A stretch of 64,000 bases of DNA from CAVVEQ01 sp963804865 (GCA_963804865.1 CAWDSH010000001.1:1240001-1304000); one strand, 5' to 3'. Shown: positions 47,150-57,917, counted from the first letter of the stretch. Numbers and translations: made by a program. The notes: generated by a model not told the origin, from the sequence alone.

Positions 47150-47177
47150 ATTATACATCGCATTTTCAAAAAATCAA
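47150..47177 (-). promoter_or_regulatory. Promoter of the ROK/deacetylase/ABC operon
   Basis: On the minus strand a TATAAT box (47150-47155) sits 16 bases after TTGATT, about 87 bases upstream of the regulator start. CTAGTTTGTTAG directly after the -10 resembles one half of the operators bound by ROK repressors such as Bacillus XylR. Confidence 0.5.
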
Positions 47178-47256
47178 GTACCCACTTTAAAAGAGATCTA
47201 TGGTTGACACTCATATCAGGGGAAATACTGTTTGTTACCCACTGACCCATTTAAAG

Positions 47257-47290
47257 ACAAACCAGGAATTATAGATTCCTGGTTTGTTAT
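47257..47290 (-). terminator. Terminator of the gene ending at 47324
   Basis: Stem AAACCAGGAAT (47259-47269) / ATTCCTGGTTT (47275-47285), loop TATAG; on the minus strand it is followed by GTCTTTAAA. Between the unrecognised gene and the ROK promoter. Confidence 0.65.
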
Positions 47291-47323
47291 CAAACGCATA
47301 CGGGATGAGGAGTTCTCGATACT

Positions 47324-48588
47324 TTACTTGTGTAAATTCCTCGCTGCCACAAAACTCAGCCCTTTTTCAGTGAGCGCGCGGGCGGTCTTATTACAGGCAT
47401 CCACCTTGTCGAGATAGTTGATGCGCAAGTTGTCCCAATCACCGCTCTTGATGACTTCATCCTTTTCACGGAAGTAATCGAGAATATCCGATGGATGGGC
47501 ACGGGATTTATCCACCTCAGGATCACCGCCCTCGTGCTTGGCGGCGATATTCGCCACATGATCGGCGATCTGGACCAGTTCGTCGCGGCGGTCATAAGGC
47601 TGGATGACGATGCTCTTTTGCGTCTCGGTGATGTGATGCTCAAAGCGAATGACATTCTCGAATCCCAGCGCTTTGCGGAACTCAGCGGTCAATTCCATGG
47701 TCTTGTTGTTGATGGAGTTTGACCAGTTGAAACCGATCAGCGGGGAAGAACCATCCTCGCGGCTGAACAGCTTGGCCATCATCATGATCCACAGCGCGTG
47801 ATAGGGATTATCCGAACCAAAGAAGACGGAAATCTTGAACTGGATATCCACGCCCAGCTTGTAGAGCATGAAACCGAGCAGGATGGTCCCGGCATTGAAG
47901 TTGAGCACGTGCTGGACGCCGTAGTTGGTGTAGTAATACAGGAACTCATCCAGCCACATCAGGGCATGTTCGTTGGGCTGACCGATACCGCCAAAATACC
48001 CGGTGATGGTAGCCGGACCGCCCAGATGCGGATTGGAGCCATCCGTACCCTTGGTATCCAGCGTTTCGACAAAGGACGCGCCGATGATATCCAGCGCAGC
48101 GACGATGGCAGGCAGGTCGCCATCCGCTTCGGATTCCTTCATCTTGCGGACGGCAATGAACCGCCCCGGGACAAGAGTCTGGTTGGCGATGGCCTGCTCC
48201 GCCATGGCGCGGATCCAGGGGAAGTACTGCAGAGCAGAGACTTCCAGCGTGACGGCGAATTCATCCTTGAACTTCATTTTATCCGCCTTATCACCCAGGA
48301 TTTTCCTGCGGTAATCTGCGACGGAAATGAAAGCGCCTTTATCACGCTGTTCAATCAACCATTTCAAATCCTTGATGTAATCCGGCGCTCTGGCTTCAAC
48401 CTGTCTTGAGGAGGTTTTCCAGTTTTGCGCGATTCGCGGTGCTTGCGATTGATCTCTTCGGCAGTTCCGTATTTCGCAACCACAGCCAGGAAATCGTTCA
48501 TCACCCGGCTGTTGGGGTCCAGCAGAACCTTGTTGACAGCATCCAGGCGTGAAGCAGGGATTTGAAGAAGGGTACGGGGATCGGTCAT
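47324..48588 (-). CDS. Unrecognised conserved-looking protein paired with PanB-like gene (two one-base frameshifts)
   Basis: About 420 residues after removing two extra bases (in the T-run 48423-48426 and near 48404). N-terminus MTDPRTLLQIPASRLDAVNK; continues RKLENLLK-QVEARAPDYIKD, then a long soluble alpha/beta sequence with FGGIGQPNEHALMWLDEF, NFNAGTILLGFMLYKLGVDI, FFGSDNPYHALWIMMMAKL and GFNWSNSINNKTMEL. I recognise no family. AAGGAG precedes ATG 48588. It starts 63 bases after the PanB-like gene and shares its strand and terminator, so they probably act in one pathway. Confidence 0.7.
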
Positions 48589-48651
48589 TCTTTCTCCTTG
48601 TGTTAACGAGTTGGTTTAGTTTTTTCGAAATTACAAAAAGCAATCATGCGA

Positions 48652-49518
48652 CTATTTCTTCTTGAGCAGTTTCATCAGTTCGTCATACTCTTCATCCGAC
48701 ATCCCAAACCAGTTCTCGGGTGCGGGGAAAGTCTTATCGGTCACTTCTTTAACATAACGGCTCAATCCTTCACCGATCACTGCCCCGGCATCCGCAAAGA
48801 CCTTTGCCATGCGCGGTTTGAACTTGGGATAGAGACCAAACGCATCATGATAGATGAGCAGTTGACCGTGGGCGTGCGGACCGGAGCCGAGCGACATGAT
48901 CATGCAATTCTTGGCGCGCTCGGTGATGAGCTTGCATAACCGGTCAGGGACCATTTCCAGCAGGATCATATATGCCCCGGCTTCTTCGAGCACCTTGGCA
49001 TCATCGATGATCTTCTTGGCAGTAGCCGCGCTCTTTCCCTGCAAACGAAATCCACCCAGCGAACTGACGCTTTGCGGTGTCAACCCCAGGTGCCCGATGG
49101 CGGGGATCCCTGCATCGACGATCCCTCTGATGCGGTCTGCCATGGATGCGCCACCTTCGAGCTTTATGGCAGTCACAACCGGTCTCAGCCATAAAGCGCC
49201 CGGCATTGCGGATGGCGGTTTCAACCGATGGCTGATAGCTCATATAGGGCATGTCACCAACGACCCAGGCGTTGGGTGCACCGCGGTGGACTGCTGCCGT
49301 ATGACGGATCATGTCATCCATCGTTACCGGGCAGCGTACCGTCATAGCCGAGCATGGTCATGCCCAGGCTGTCGCCCACCAGGATCATATCCACACCCGG
49401 CCTGCTCCTGCAGGTAGGCGGTTGGATAGTCATAGCAGGTCAACCAGGTGATGGGGATTCCCTCGGCGGCTTTTTTAAAGAAACCTGGCAGGGTCAATTT
49501 CTTGCGTGGTTCGGTCAT
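48652..49518 (-). CDS. PanB-like ketopantoate hydroxymethyltransferase (three one-base frameshifts)
   Basis: Phosphoenolpyruvate/pyruvate-type TIM barrel. PanB adds a hydroxymethyl group from methylene-THF to 2-oxoisovalerate. Restoring three extra bases (about 49395, 49328, 49171) gives a continuous 287-residue protein: WLTCYDYPTAYLQEQAGVDM, LVGDSLGMTMLGYDGTLPVT, VVGDMPYMSYQ, AIKLEGGASM, GHLGLTPQSVSSLGGF, GSGPHAHGQLLIYHD. The metal-binding Asp/Glu of the family (VGDS, GDM, LEGG) are retained. The usual panC/panD genes are absent nearby, so it may serve a different aldol-type step with the partner gene. Confidence 0.83.
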
Positions 49519-49930
49519 TTTTTCTCCTTATCGTTTCGTAATTGAGAAGTGGTTCTAGACATCATGCTTTAACCTTAACTGGGAAGCACATAATTCCGAG
49601 ATGATCAACGGACGGGTAATTTATTTTCACATATTTTGCCAAGAATATGAAATTTTACAGGCATGCAGATGCTTGATGATGCTCTTAATACTTATATTTA
49701 TATAACATTATGCATAACATTTCTACTTACAAACATACAGAAAAAAATGGATTTAATCACCAGACCATTATCATTTCATCCAGGACAAATCCATCCTATG
49801 GAGACCTGTTACTGTACAATCTACCTTATAACGCAAAATTGACAAGGTCGCTCCATTTTGATAACATCACTCTCGGACTGAGACGACATCAATACGGTAA
49901 TTAATGATGCTGCCTCGAAAGGAAAACTCG
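49519..49930. other. Gap without recognisable gene
   Basis: AT-rich sequence between the divergent PanB-like and NADH-oxidase genes. It must hold both promoters, but no box is convincing by eye. A 64-residue open frame on the + strand near 49710 does not look like coding sequence. Confidence 0.5.
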
Positions 49931-51265
49931 ATGAGCAAAATTATTGTTGTAGGCGCCAATCACGCGGGTACAGCCGCCATCAAGACGATCCTGACCAACT
50001 ACCCCGGCCAAAAAGTGATCGTTTTCGATTCAAATTCCAATATCAGCTTCCTGGGATGCGGCATGGCATTATGGATCGGATCGCAGATTGATGGACCGGA
50101 AGGTCTTTTCTATTCAAACAAGGCAGAGCTTGAATCCATGGGAGCTGTCATCCATATGGAAACACCCGTGGAGGATATCGATTTCGATAAAAAGCTTGTC
50201 TATGCCCGGCAGAAGGACGGCAGCAGGATCGAAGAAAGCTATGACAAGCTGATCCTGGCCACCGGATCCTGGCCGATCGTGCCAACCATCCCCGGCAAGG
50301 ACCTTGAGAATGTGCAACTGGTCAAACTTTACCAGCATGCCGCGGAGGTCGTTGAGAAGATCAAATCACCCGCGATCAAGAACGTGACCGTTATTGGCGC
50401 CGGTTATATCGGCGTGGAGCTGGCAGAAGCTTTCGAGAGGCATGGCAAGAAGACAACACTCATCGATATCATGGAAACTTGCCTTCCCGTTTATTATGAC
50501 AAGGGATTCACCGACCTCATGCGCCAGAACCTGCAGGATCACCACATAAAGCTGGCTTTTGGTGAAAAGGTTATGGAGATCAGGGGAAAAAATAAAGTTG
50601 AAGAAGTTATTACTGACAAGAATGCTTACCCGTCAGATATGGTCGTTCTGTGCATAGGTTTCAGACCCAATACCATCCTGGGAGGCGAACGATTAGAGCG
50701 CTTCAAGAATGGCGCCTACCTGGTCAATAAGAAACAGGAAACCAGCGTGAAGGACGTCTTTGCCATCGGTGACTGCGCGACGGTCTACGACAATACCATC
50801 GATGCCCCCAACTACATCGCGCTGGCAACCAACGCGGTCCGTTCGGCAATCGTAGCAGCCCACAATGTCTGTGGGACAACATTAGAGTCGGTAGGCGTGC
50901 AGGGATCGAACGGTATTTGTATTTATGACCTCAAGATGGTCTCCACCGGAATGACGCTCAATAAAGCCAAAGCTCTCGGCATCAATGCCAGCGCAACGGA
51001 TTTCGAAGACCTGCAAAAGCCGGAATTCATGAAGCAGGACAATCCGAAGGTCAAGATCCGCATTGTATACAACACAGATACCCGGGTCATTCTTGGCGCG
51101 CAGATGGCTTCCACCTATGATATGTCCATGGGCATCCACCTGTTCTCGCTGGCCATCCAGGAGAAGGTCACCATCGACAAGCTGGCACTGACCGATATCC
51201 TTTTCCTACCGCACTTCAACAAACCCTACAACTACATCACCATGGCTGCACTTTCAGCGAAATAA
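49931..51265 (+). CDS. NADH oxidase (Nox-type flavoprotein)
   Basis: 444-residue FAD/NADH-dependent disulfide-reductase family member. Shows IVVGANHAGTAAI (FAD), the single redox Cys in ISFLGCGMALWIG at about residue 43 as in water-forming NADH oxidases, VTVIGAGYIGVELAEAF (NADH) and VFAIGDCATVYD (FAD). Removes oxygen while regenerating NAD, or acts as a related peroxidase or CoA-disulfide reductase. Start ATG 49931 has GAAAGGAAAAC upstream; an in-frame ATG 27 bases earlier is less likely. Own terminator. Confidence 0.9.
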   Translation: MSKIIVVGANHAGTAAIKTILTNYPGQKVIVFDSNSNISFLGCGMALWIGSQIDGPEGLFYSNKAELESMGAVIHMETPVEDIDFDKKLVYARQKDGSRIEESYDKLILATGSWPIVPTIPGKDLENVQLVKLYQHAAEVVEKIKSPAIKNVTVIGAGYIGVELAEAFERHGKKTTLIDIMETCLPVYYDKGFTDLMRQNLQDHHIKLAFGEKVMEIRGKNKVEEVITDKNAYPSDMVVLCIGFRPNTILGGERLERFKNGAYLVNKKQETSVKDVFAIGDCATVYDNTIDAPNYIALATNAVRSAIVAAHNVCGTTLESVGVQGSNGICIYDLKMVSTGMTLNKAKALGINASATDFEDLQKPEFMKQDNPKVKIRIVYNTDTRVILGAQMASTYDMSMGIHLFSLAIQEKVTIDKLALTDILFLPHFNKPYNYITMAALSAK

Positions 51266-51284
51266 GTTAGCCTGGTGCTATCCA

Positions 51285-51336
51285 GAGAGCCGTTTAACCA
51301 CATATTTACCTGTGGTGGAACGGCTTTCTCTTTTTT
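51285..51336 (+). terminator. Rho-independent terminator after NADH oxidase
   Basis: Outer stem AGCCGTT (51288-51294) / AACGGCT (51319-51325) enclosing CCACA/TGTGG, then CTCTTTTTT. Confidence 0.8.
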
Positions 51337-51530
51337 GAGCAGCATATAGCTCGAATCTCTCGAAACCTTGTTTGGCTTAAATTCAAAGATTATTCTGGCA
51401 TTTTCAACTTCCCAAACGAATTATCTTGTTATAAACTCTTATTTATCTAGGACTACCCGATGATCATTGTTCTCCAGGGGGAAAGATACGCAGCTATCAA
51501 CCCCGATCATATTCAGGAGGAATTTACCCC

Positions 51531-53209
51531 ATGAAAAAGATCATTATTTCCATAATTCTCATCCTGCTTACCTGCGGTATGAAACCGGTTCCTATATTAC
51601 TCCAACAACCTGATCCCACGCCACCCGATTCCCCGGTCAAATTGATCTTCATTCACCATTCCACCGGCGGCAACTGGCTGGCAGATCCCTCCAGCAACGA
51701 GCTGGGCGGTGACCTGGGCCGGGCTCTGATGGAGAATAATTACTACGTCAGCGCCACCAATTACGGCTGGGGACCCGATTCTATCGGCGATGCAACGGAT
51801 ATTCCCAACTGGTGGGATTGGTTCCGCGGTGATCGCAGCCCTGTTTACTTAAAAGCGCTCTATAACGAAAACGGGCAGAACACCGGTGATTTTGGCAGCT
51901 GGCCGCGACTCTCGAAAGATCCCGGTGGGGAAAACCAGATCATCGTGTTCAAATCCTGCTTTCCCAACTCCGACCTGGAAGGTAATCCCAACGATCCTCG
52001 CCGCCCCGGAGGGCTGGTTGAGCGTGAGCAACGCCAAGTATGTTTACAATGAAATCCTCAAATATTTCGCCAGCCGCCCCGACAAGCTGTTCGTGGTGAT
52101 CACCGCGCCACCCTTGAGCAGCAGCTCTTACAGTGATAACGCGCGTGCTTTCAATCTATGGCTGGTGAACGACTGGCTGGATGAGAACAATTACACGCTC
52201 AACAACGTGGCTGTGTTCGATTTTTATAACGTGCTGACCGGAGCCAACCACCATCACCGCATCAACAATGGGCAGGTGGAACATACCTATGCGAGAGGGA
52301 CATGATCTGCTCTACTACCCTTCCGGAGACGATCACCCATCACGCGCGGGCAATACCAAGGCGACTGAAGAATTCATACCCATGCTGAACGCGTTCTACA
52401 ACCGCTGGAAAGCCAGCGCACCCGAACAGCCACCCGCAGCCGAGGTACCTCTAACCACACCTGAAGCTGGATCAGAAAACAGCGCGGTCACTGCGCCGAT
52501 GGTCAGCGGTGATTTCATCGAGGATTTCGAAAGCGGCGCACCCGGTTGGGAAATGTATCTTGATGAAGGAGGAGTGACGACGCTATCCTGCGCGGGAGAT
52601 GCTGAAAGGGGATATGAAAGCGGGCAGTCACTGCAGCTGCAATTCACCATTGCAGAGGACGGTTGGGCCACCTGTACACATTATTTTGACGACCTGCAGA
52701 ATTGGAGTGCGTACCAGGGTCTGAGCTTCGCACTGCAATCAGCGGCGACCGGGGGCATCATGCATATCGATCTCTATGCCGGGTCACCGGATAACCAGGA
52801 AAGCTATTTTTACACCCTGGAAACACCCGCCGAATCCGACGATTGGACCCTGATCACCATCCCCTGGCAGGATTTCAAGCGCGTGGATTGGGAGGAAAAT
52901 GCAGGGGCAGCCTTTACCAGGACTGACCAGGTGATGGGAATGGCATTCGGTTTCCCCGGGACTGGCAGTCCCCTGAACAGCGGGACGGTGTGGGTGGATC
53001 AAGTCCGACTGGTGAGCGATGCATCTGAATCGCAGGCAGGAACGGATCAAACACCCGAAGAGCAAGCCGAATCTCCCGAAGAACAGCCAGAAGAAGAAAA
53101 TCCCACTGGTGAAAGCGGTGGAAATTCCTTGTGTGGAGGAGCGTTTGCACTGCCCATGGCAGTCATGGCCTTCAGTTTGTGGTCAAAGATGCGCCCCAAG
53201 GATAGTTGA
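51531..53209 (+). CDS. Secreted SGNH-like hydrolase with carbohydrate-binding-like domain and C-terminal anchor (two one-base frameshifts)
   Basis: About 558 residues after removing extra bases near 51999 and 52303. Signal peptide (1-20), then an SGNH-like domain: LIFIHHSTGGNWL takes the place of the nucleophile block, NNYYVSATNYGWGPDSIGD follows, and DDHPSRAGN supplies an Asp-x-His pair. A linker leads to a beta-rich domain (about 330-470, DFIEDFESGAPGWEMY, typical of CBM11/CIA30-like modules), an acidic Glu/Pro linker, and a C-terminus SLCGGAFALPMAVMAFSLW plus basic tail, like a sorting signal. Probably surface-exposed and acting on polysaccharide esters. Enzyme activity is inferred. Confidence 0.72.
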
Positions 53210-53485
53210 TTTCGAATGTATAAATACTGAGATCACATTGATCTAAACCTTGGAGAATGCTTGATGTCAAATAAGGTTTAGAAGGCCATTCTTTTATCTT
53301 CCTGCAAAACATAAATCGGCTGATTGTCAATTTTACGCATTGGGGATAAGATTACAGCTTATTCACACAGACGAAGGATCTTTACGACATCCATACAACC
53401 ATCTTAAGGGTACTCTACAATCAGTGGCTTGGTAGATTCAGCCACTGAAATTCCATTTTTCAAAGGTTAATTGAGGTAGTGATTC

Positions 53486-55721
53486 ATGGCTAAACGCACG
53501 CTCAAGAGACAACTGACTTTATTTCAAACCATATTGCTTGGTACAGCCGGAACTTTAGGTTCCGGTATCTTCGTCCTGACCGGGTTGGCAGCTGACGTTG
53601 CTGGTCCTGCAACATTTCATCGCCATCCTGGTGGGCGGTTTTCTCAGCTTTAGCATCGCCTTGAACTACAGCGAATTGGCGACTGTCTATCCTGAGACAG
53701 GCGGCGCGATGACCTATGTACGCGAAGCTTGGGGAAAAGGCTTATTATCGTTTCTTGATCGGATCGATGGACAGTATATCGAGCACTTTTTACTGTGCTT
53801 TATCCGCAGTAGGCTTTGCTTATTCCCTGAGTGTTTTCATCCCTTCGGTCCCCATCATCCCGGCAGCGATCACAGTCATCGTTATTTTCGTGATCCTTAA
53901 TATTCTTGGGGTCACCAATGTTGGTAACGTACAGATCGTGATGGGAATATCATTACTGGTTGCATTTACGGTCTATATCGTTGGGGGATTCATTTCTCCC
54001 AATGGCTTTAATCCAACAACGCTATTCCCGAACGGCAGGATATTCACCTCTGATGACTTTTTCACCAATACAGGGATCCTGATGAAAACAATAGCACTCA
54101 TTTATGCAGCTTATGTTGGTTTTGAGGTTATCGCCGATGATGCCGAAGAAGTTAAGAATCCCAATAAGAATATCCCCATTGCCATCCTGGTCAGTCTTGT
54201 TTTAATCACCATCGTGTATTCCCTGACGGTTGTGGTAACTCTTGGTACTGTTCCCTGGCAATCTGTGGCTGGTTCTGCCACGGCTCTATCTGATGCAGCC
54301 AAGATATTTATGCCTGGTCTGGGCGTAACGATCATCGCCATGGCAGGCATGGTGGGAGCGCTTAACCTCCATCAATTCCTCCATGCTCAGCGCCACACGT
54401 GAAACTTTCACCCTGGGTCGTGATGGTGCCTGGCCCACCGTACTTTCCCGCCTAAACCGGGCACGTGTGCCGTTTATGGCGATCCTATTTATCGGAATTG
54501 TATACCATTTTGATCACGATCATTGGGGTGGTTGATTTTCTCAGCTATATTACTTCAGCAGGGTATCTATTCGTGCTCTTTATTCTTCTCAAATTTGGCG
54601 ATGATCAGGCTTCATCAAAAATATCCCACCATCCATCGACCCTTTAAAGCGCCCTTATTTCCACTTACTCCGATTTTGGCTTCACTTACATGCGTGATCG
54701 TCATTTTCTTTTCTGACCTGGATGCCATACTTTTCACAGGTGCTGTCATTGGAATTTTCACTAGTTTATTATTATGCAAGGATCGGATTCCAATTATGGC
54801 AGGATGCGCACAAACGCAGCCTTTCACCCGGTCGCTGGCGCATCATCCTTCCCATCACAAACCATAATGGGATGGATGGCTTGATGAACGTCGGCTCTCT
54901 ATTGGCAGAGACAGAAAAAGATTTAAACATGTGCCTATTAACCGTTTTACCAAGTACCATCAATGTGGACACAACGGATGCGAATAAATACCTGAAGAAG
55001 ATCAAAGAACAGAGGCATGATATCCTCCACAGATTCATTCATTATGCAGTGGATCGTAATGTGCCCATGTATACGAAAATGATCGCCGATGTAAGCATGG
55101 CTGATGGAGTTATCAATGAAATTAAGAATGATGACAACGTAAAACTGGTATTGATGAAATGGCCAGACTCGACCCGCAGCAGAGGATACCTATCGAAAAG
55201 CTCTCAAACAATTAGCAGAGGAAGCAAAAGTAAACCTGGCAGTTTTGAATGATCGCGGGATTAAGAATTTCCGAAATATCCTGGTTCCAGTAGGCGGTGG
55301 ACTAAACAGCCAGCTAGCCATACATCTGGCAAACGATATCTCCATGCAGGAAGGATCGCATGTCAACTATGTATACGTCATCCCGGGGGAAATGGATGAA
55401 GAGGTTGAAGAGGATAAGATCTCTTACATCCAGGAAATTGTTATGACCCAGCTTGGGCAGATCCCGGCAAATTCAACGCTTCAAATACTTACTGCGAAAT
55501 CTGTTCCGGATGCAGTGATCAAGGAATGTGAAACGAATGATTATGGGTTGATCATCATCGGATCTGCGTATGATATTACTGATGAAACATTGTTTGGTGC
55601 AGTGTGTGATACCATCGTGGAAAAAGTGCCACACTCTGTCATGGTCGTCCGCCGGCATGAAAGCGCAACGGCAGCCTGGCTGCATCATCAAGTCAAACGT
55701 TTGCAAGTTGATACAGATTAA
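53486..55721 (+). CDS. APC-family amino-acid permease fused to two universal-stress domains (seven one-base frameshifts)
   Basis: Restoring seven extra bases (about 53618, 53757, 54364, 54506, 54592, 54770, 55174) gives one protein of about 742 residues. Residues 1-430 are an APC transporter with twelve expected helices; GTAGTLGSGIFVLTGL is the helix-1 substrate loop and YVGFEVIADDAEEVKNPNKN the family motif. The C-terminal part holds two UspA-like domains (RWRIILPITNHNG; NILVPVGGGLNSQLAIHLA with ending VEKVPHSVMVVRR). Such fusions are known and are thought to regulate transport. All seven changes are insertions, so the gene is more likely mis-sequenced than dead. Confidence 0.75.
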
Positions 55722-55779
55722 TTTATTGATGTCCCATATATCACTATCTTAAATCGTTTTTCTGGGGATTTATTAATTA

Positions 55780-56215
55780 ATGAAAACAGTAACGGAAGAA
55801 AAAAAGAAATTCATCAACGAATTTCTGGAAGAACCGCTCATTGCCAGGATGGCTACAGTGGATGTAAAAGGTCAGCCGCATGTCGTCCCGGTTTGGTACG
55901 GATGGGATGGTAAAAGTATCTGGATCAGTTCATTTTCCAACACCCGCAAGGTCAATGAATTGAAAATCAATCCAAAGATTTCAGTATCGATCGATGCATC
56001 CATGAATGGACGGACCAAAGCTGTCATCCTTGAAGGTGAAGTCGAGTTGGTGAGAGAACCTGGTGATTTCTTACAAAAACAGTTTCATTGGATCTATGAA
56101 CGCTACCTGGGTGAAAAAGGGGTCATGGAGAAAGGAACCCCAGGAATGGATCCATGATCCCCATAACCTGCTGATCAAACTGACACCCGAGAAGATATTT
56201 ACCTGGAATTGGTGA
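55780..56215 (+). CDS. Pyridoxamine-phosphate-oxidase-fold protein (one-base frameshift)
   Basis: About 144 residues with the split-barrel flavin/F420-binding fold: FLEEPLIARMATVDVKGQPHVVPV and GKSIWISSFSNTRKVNEL at the start, then ISVSIDAS and AVILEGEVEL. An extra G at 56143-56144 ends the frame early; without it the protein continues EWIHDPHNLLIKLTPEKIF and stops at 56215, a normal family ending. Cofactor (FMN, F420 or heme) undetermined. Convergent with the next gene, 3 bases apart. Confidence 0.8.
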
Positions 56216-56218
56216 TTT

Positions 56219-56755
56219 TTAGATTTGGAAAAGCGATCCCCAAACGATCGCATCCAACAGAACCGTTTGAAAGCAAAAGAACATACTGCCGATCAAAGCC
56301 GCCCGATACGCCCATAAGGGCTGACGCGGTTGAACCTTCGCTAATGCGACAAGCAATCCCAGTGAGGCAATGGCCACCACGACTAAATCAAGCCTGGTCG
56401 CCCATAATAATGCCATACTGGATTGCTCGACCGTTAGAATGGTCAGCGGCATCCACAATGCAGATGGGAGCAGGATCAGCGTATAGAGGATATTGAATAT
56501 CCTAAATCCAAATCGGTCAGACACTCTGACCTGATCCGGATCCAGGCGGAAAAGAATAAAGTATGTGAAGGCAAAATATCCTGAAGCAGCCAGAAACATA
56601 CCTGCTGTGTAGACTGTCCGTATCGCAGATGGCACCCCACCCCATAGGAGCTGCCCGGCATCGGGATGCGATGCGATCCCAAGGGCATAGCTCCCCAGCA
56701 CCGCAACCCCACCCACTATATTAATTGCCAGCATTACCCACTTACTTTTATGCAT
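56219..56755 (-). CDS. Hypothetical integral membrane protein
   Basis: 178 residues with about five hydrophobic segments (residues 8-27, 42-64, 86-108, 118-137, 148-172). No family recognised with confidence; the size and five-helix pattern recall TspO-like proteins, but the signature residues are not evident. Last gene of the leftward operon starting at 59592, 6 bases after the preceding stop. Confidence 0.65.
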   Translation of the reverse strand: MHKSKWVMLAINIVGGVAVLGSYALGIASHPDAGQLLWGGVPSAIRTVYTAGMFLAASGYFAFTYFILFRLDPDQVRVSDRFGFRIFNILYTLILLPSALWMPLTILTVEQSSMALLWATRLDLVVVAIASLGLLVALAKVQPRQPLWAYRAALIGSMFFCFQTVLLDAIVWGSLFQI

Positions 56756-56761
56756 TCCCCC

Positions 56762-57097
56762 TCAATCAGCTTTATATCGTTTGCCAAACCATAAACGCTT
56801 CCAATCTCCACCGCTGGTCTGCAACGCGATCAATGTATACAAGGCTCCAGCCCAGAAGCCCAGGACCATCATCAACACCACCCAGATGATGGAAGGCAGC
56901 AATGCCTTCTCGCGGAAAACGATCCAGCACGAGAAGAGAGCAAAACCGACGTACAGATCGACCAGAGAAACGATGCCCCAGGGCATGGTCAATAATTTTG
57001 CGCCGTCATTGGCGAAATTCCCGACAGTAAAACCGTAGATCAGGATAACAGTCATCGCCAATAGACCGACCAAAGCAATCAGCTTGGCAATTTTCAT
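56762..57097 (-). CDS. DUF1475-like membrane protein
   Basis: 111 residues, three transmembrane segments, with TMPWGIVSLVDLYVGFALFS and a C-terminal WKRLWFGKR segment that I associate with the DUF1475 family (function unknown). Lies 24 bases downstream of the DUF1295 gene in the same operon. Confidence 0.65.
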   Translation of the reverse strand: MKIAKLIALVGLLAMTVILIYGFTVGNFANDGAKLLTMPWGIVSLVDLYVGFALFSCWIVFREKALLPSIIWVVLMMVLGFWAGALYTLIALQTSGGDWKRLWFGKRYKAD

Positions 57098-57121
57098 TTA
57101 CATCACCTTTTCTTTTTGGAT

Positions 57122-57904
57122 TTATTTGTTCTTCGGAAACCAGGGGATGAACGCACTGGTTTCCTCGATGTATTCCTTATATCCAGGGCGTGTCTCCAGG
57201 GTTTTTTCCAACAAGGCGACACCGGATACCTTGAGCAGGAAGAGGGTCATGATAATCGGGCTGAAAATCGTCCACCATCCTCCAGCTGCAGCTGCTATCA
57301 AATAATAGCCCCACCATTGAGCGGAATCTCCGAAGTAGTTGGGATGGCGGGTGTAATGCCAGACACCCGTATCCAGGACTTTCCCCTTATTGGCAGGATT
57401 TGCTCTAAACTTTGAGAGCTGGTGATCACCCATAGATTCGAAGAAGAATCCAATCAGCCAAACAAGCGCGCCCAGGTAATCCAAGATGGTCAAATGAGAT
57501 GGCAGAGGACTTGATTGCGCAGCAAGCAGGGGAATGGAAATGATCCAGAGCAGAAAGCCTTGCAGCAGAAATACCTTGAAGAAACTTCGCCACCACCATG
57601 CCTGCCCGGCTTCTTTTCTCCAGACCTGATAGCGGAAGTCTTCCGGCTTTCCCCAATTGCGCCGCAGAATGTGGATCGATAATCGCAGTCCCCAGATGGT
57701 AACCAGGACCATGATCAGGAGTTTTCGGGCCAGATATCCATCCGGAGTCAATATGAAATACACCCAACCGGCAACGACAAAACCTGTGCCCCAAAAGATA
57801 TCCACGATGCTGGAATTCTTGAGGCGCAGACTGACAAGCCATAAAACTGTCATCAGGACCAGGGTGACTCCCAGTCCAATGAGATAAATTTGTATAAAAG
57901 TCAT
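57122..57904 (-). CDS. DUF1295 / steroid 5-alpha-reductase-like membrane protein
   Basis: 260 residues, six or more transmembrane helices. The C-terminal signature is clear: LDTGVWHYTRHPNYFGDSAQ, a lipid/cofactor-binding motif shared with isoprenylcysteine methyltransferases and steroid reductases, and TRPGYKEYIEETSAFIPWFP at the end. NSSIVDIFWG marks the N-terminal DUF1295 part. Start ATG 57904 with GAGG upstream chosen over a longer frame overlapping degV. From memory, DUF1295 genes are frequent members of LitR/CarH (B12 photoreceptor) regulons, which fits this locus. Confidence 0.9.
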   Translation of the reverse strand: MTFIQIYLIGLGVTLVLMTVLWLVSLRLKNSSIVDIFWGTGFVVAGWVYFILTPDGYLARKLLIMVLVTIWGLRLSIHILRRNWGKPEDFRYQVWRKEAGQAWWWRSFFKVFLLQGFLLWIISIPLLAAQSSPLPSHLTILDYLGALVWLIGFFFESMGDHQLSKFRANPANKGKVLDTGVWHYTRHPNYFGDSAQWWGYYLIAAAAGGWWTIFSPIIMTLFLLKVSGVALLEKTLETRPGYKEYIEETSAFIPWFPKNK

Positions 57905-57917
57905 CATTTCCTCGATT

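Noticed and set aside
49710..49903. Small gene before the NADH oxidase
   Set aside because: A 64-codon frame without ribosome site and with His/Thr/Asn-rich composition typical of AT-rich non-coding DNA.
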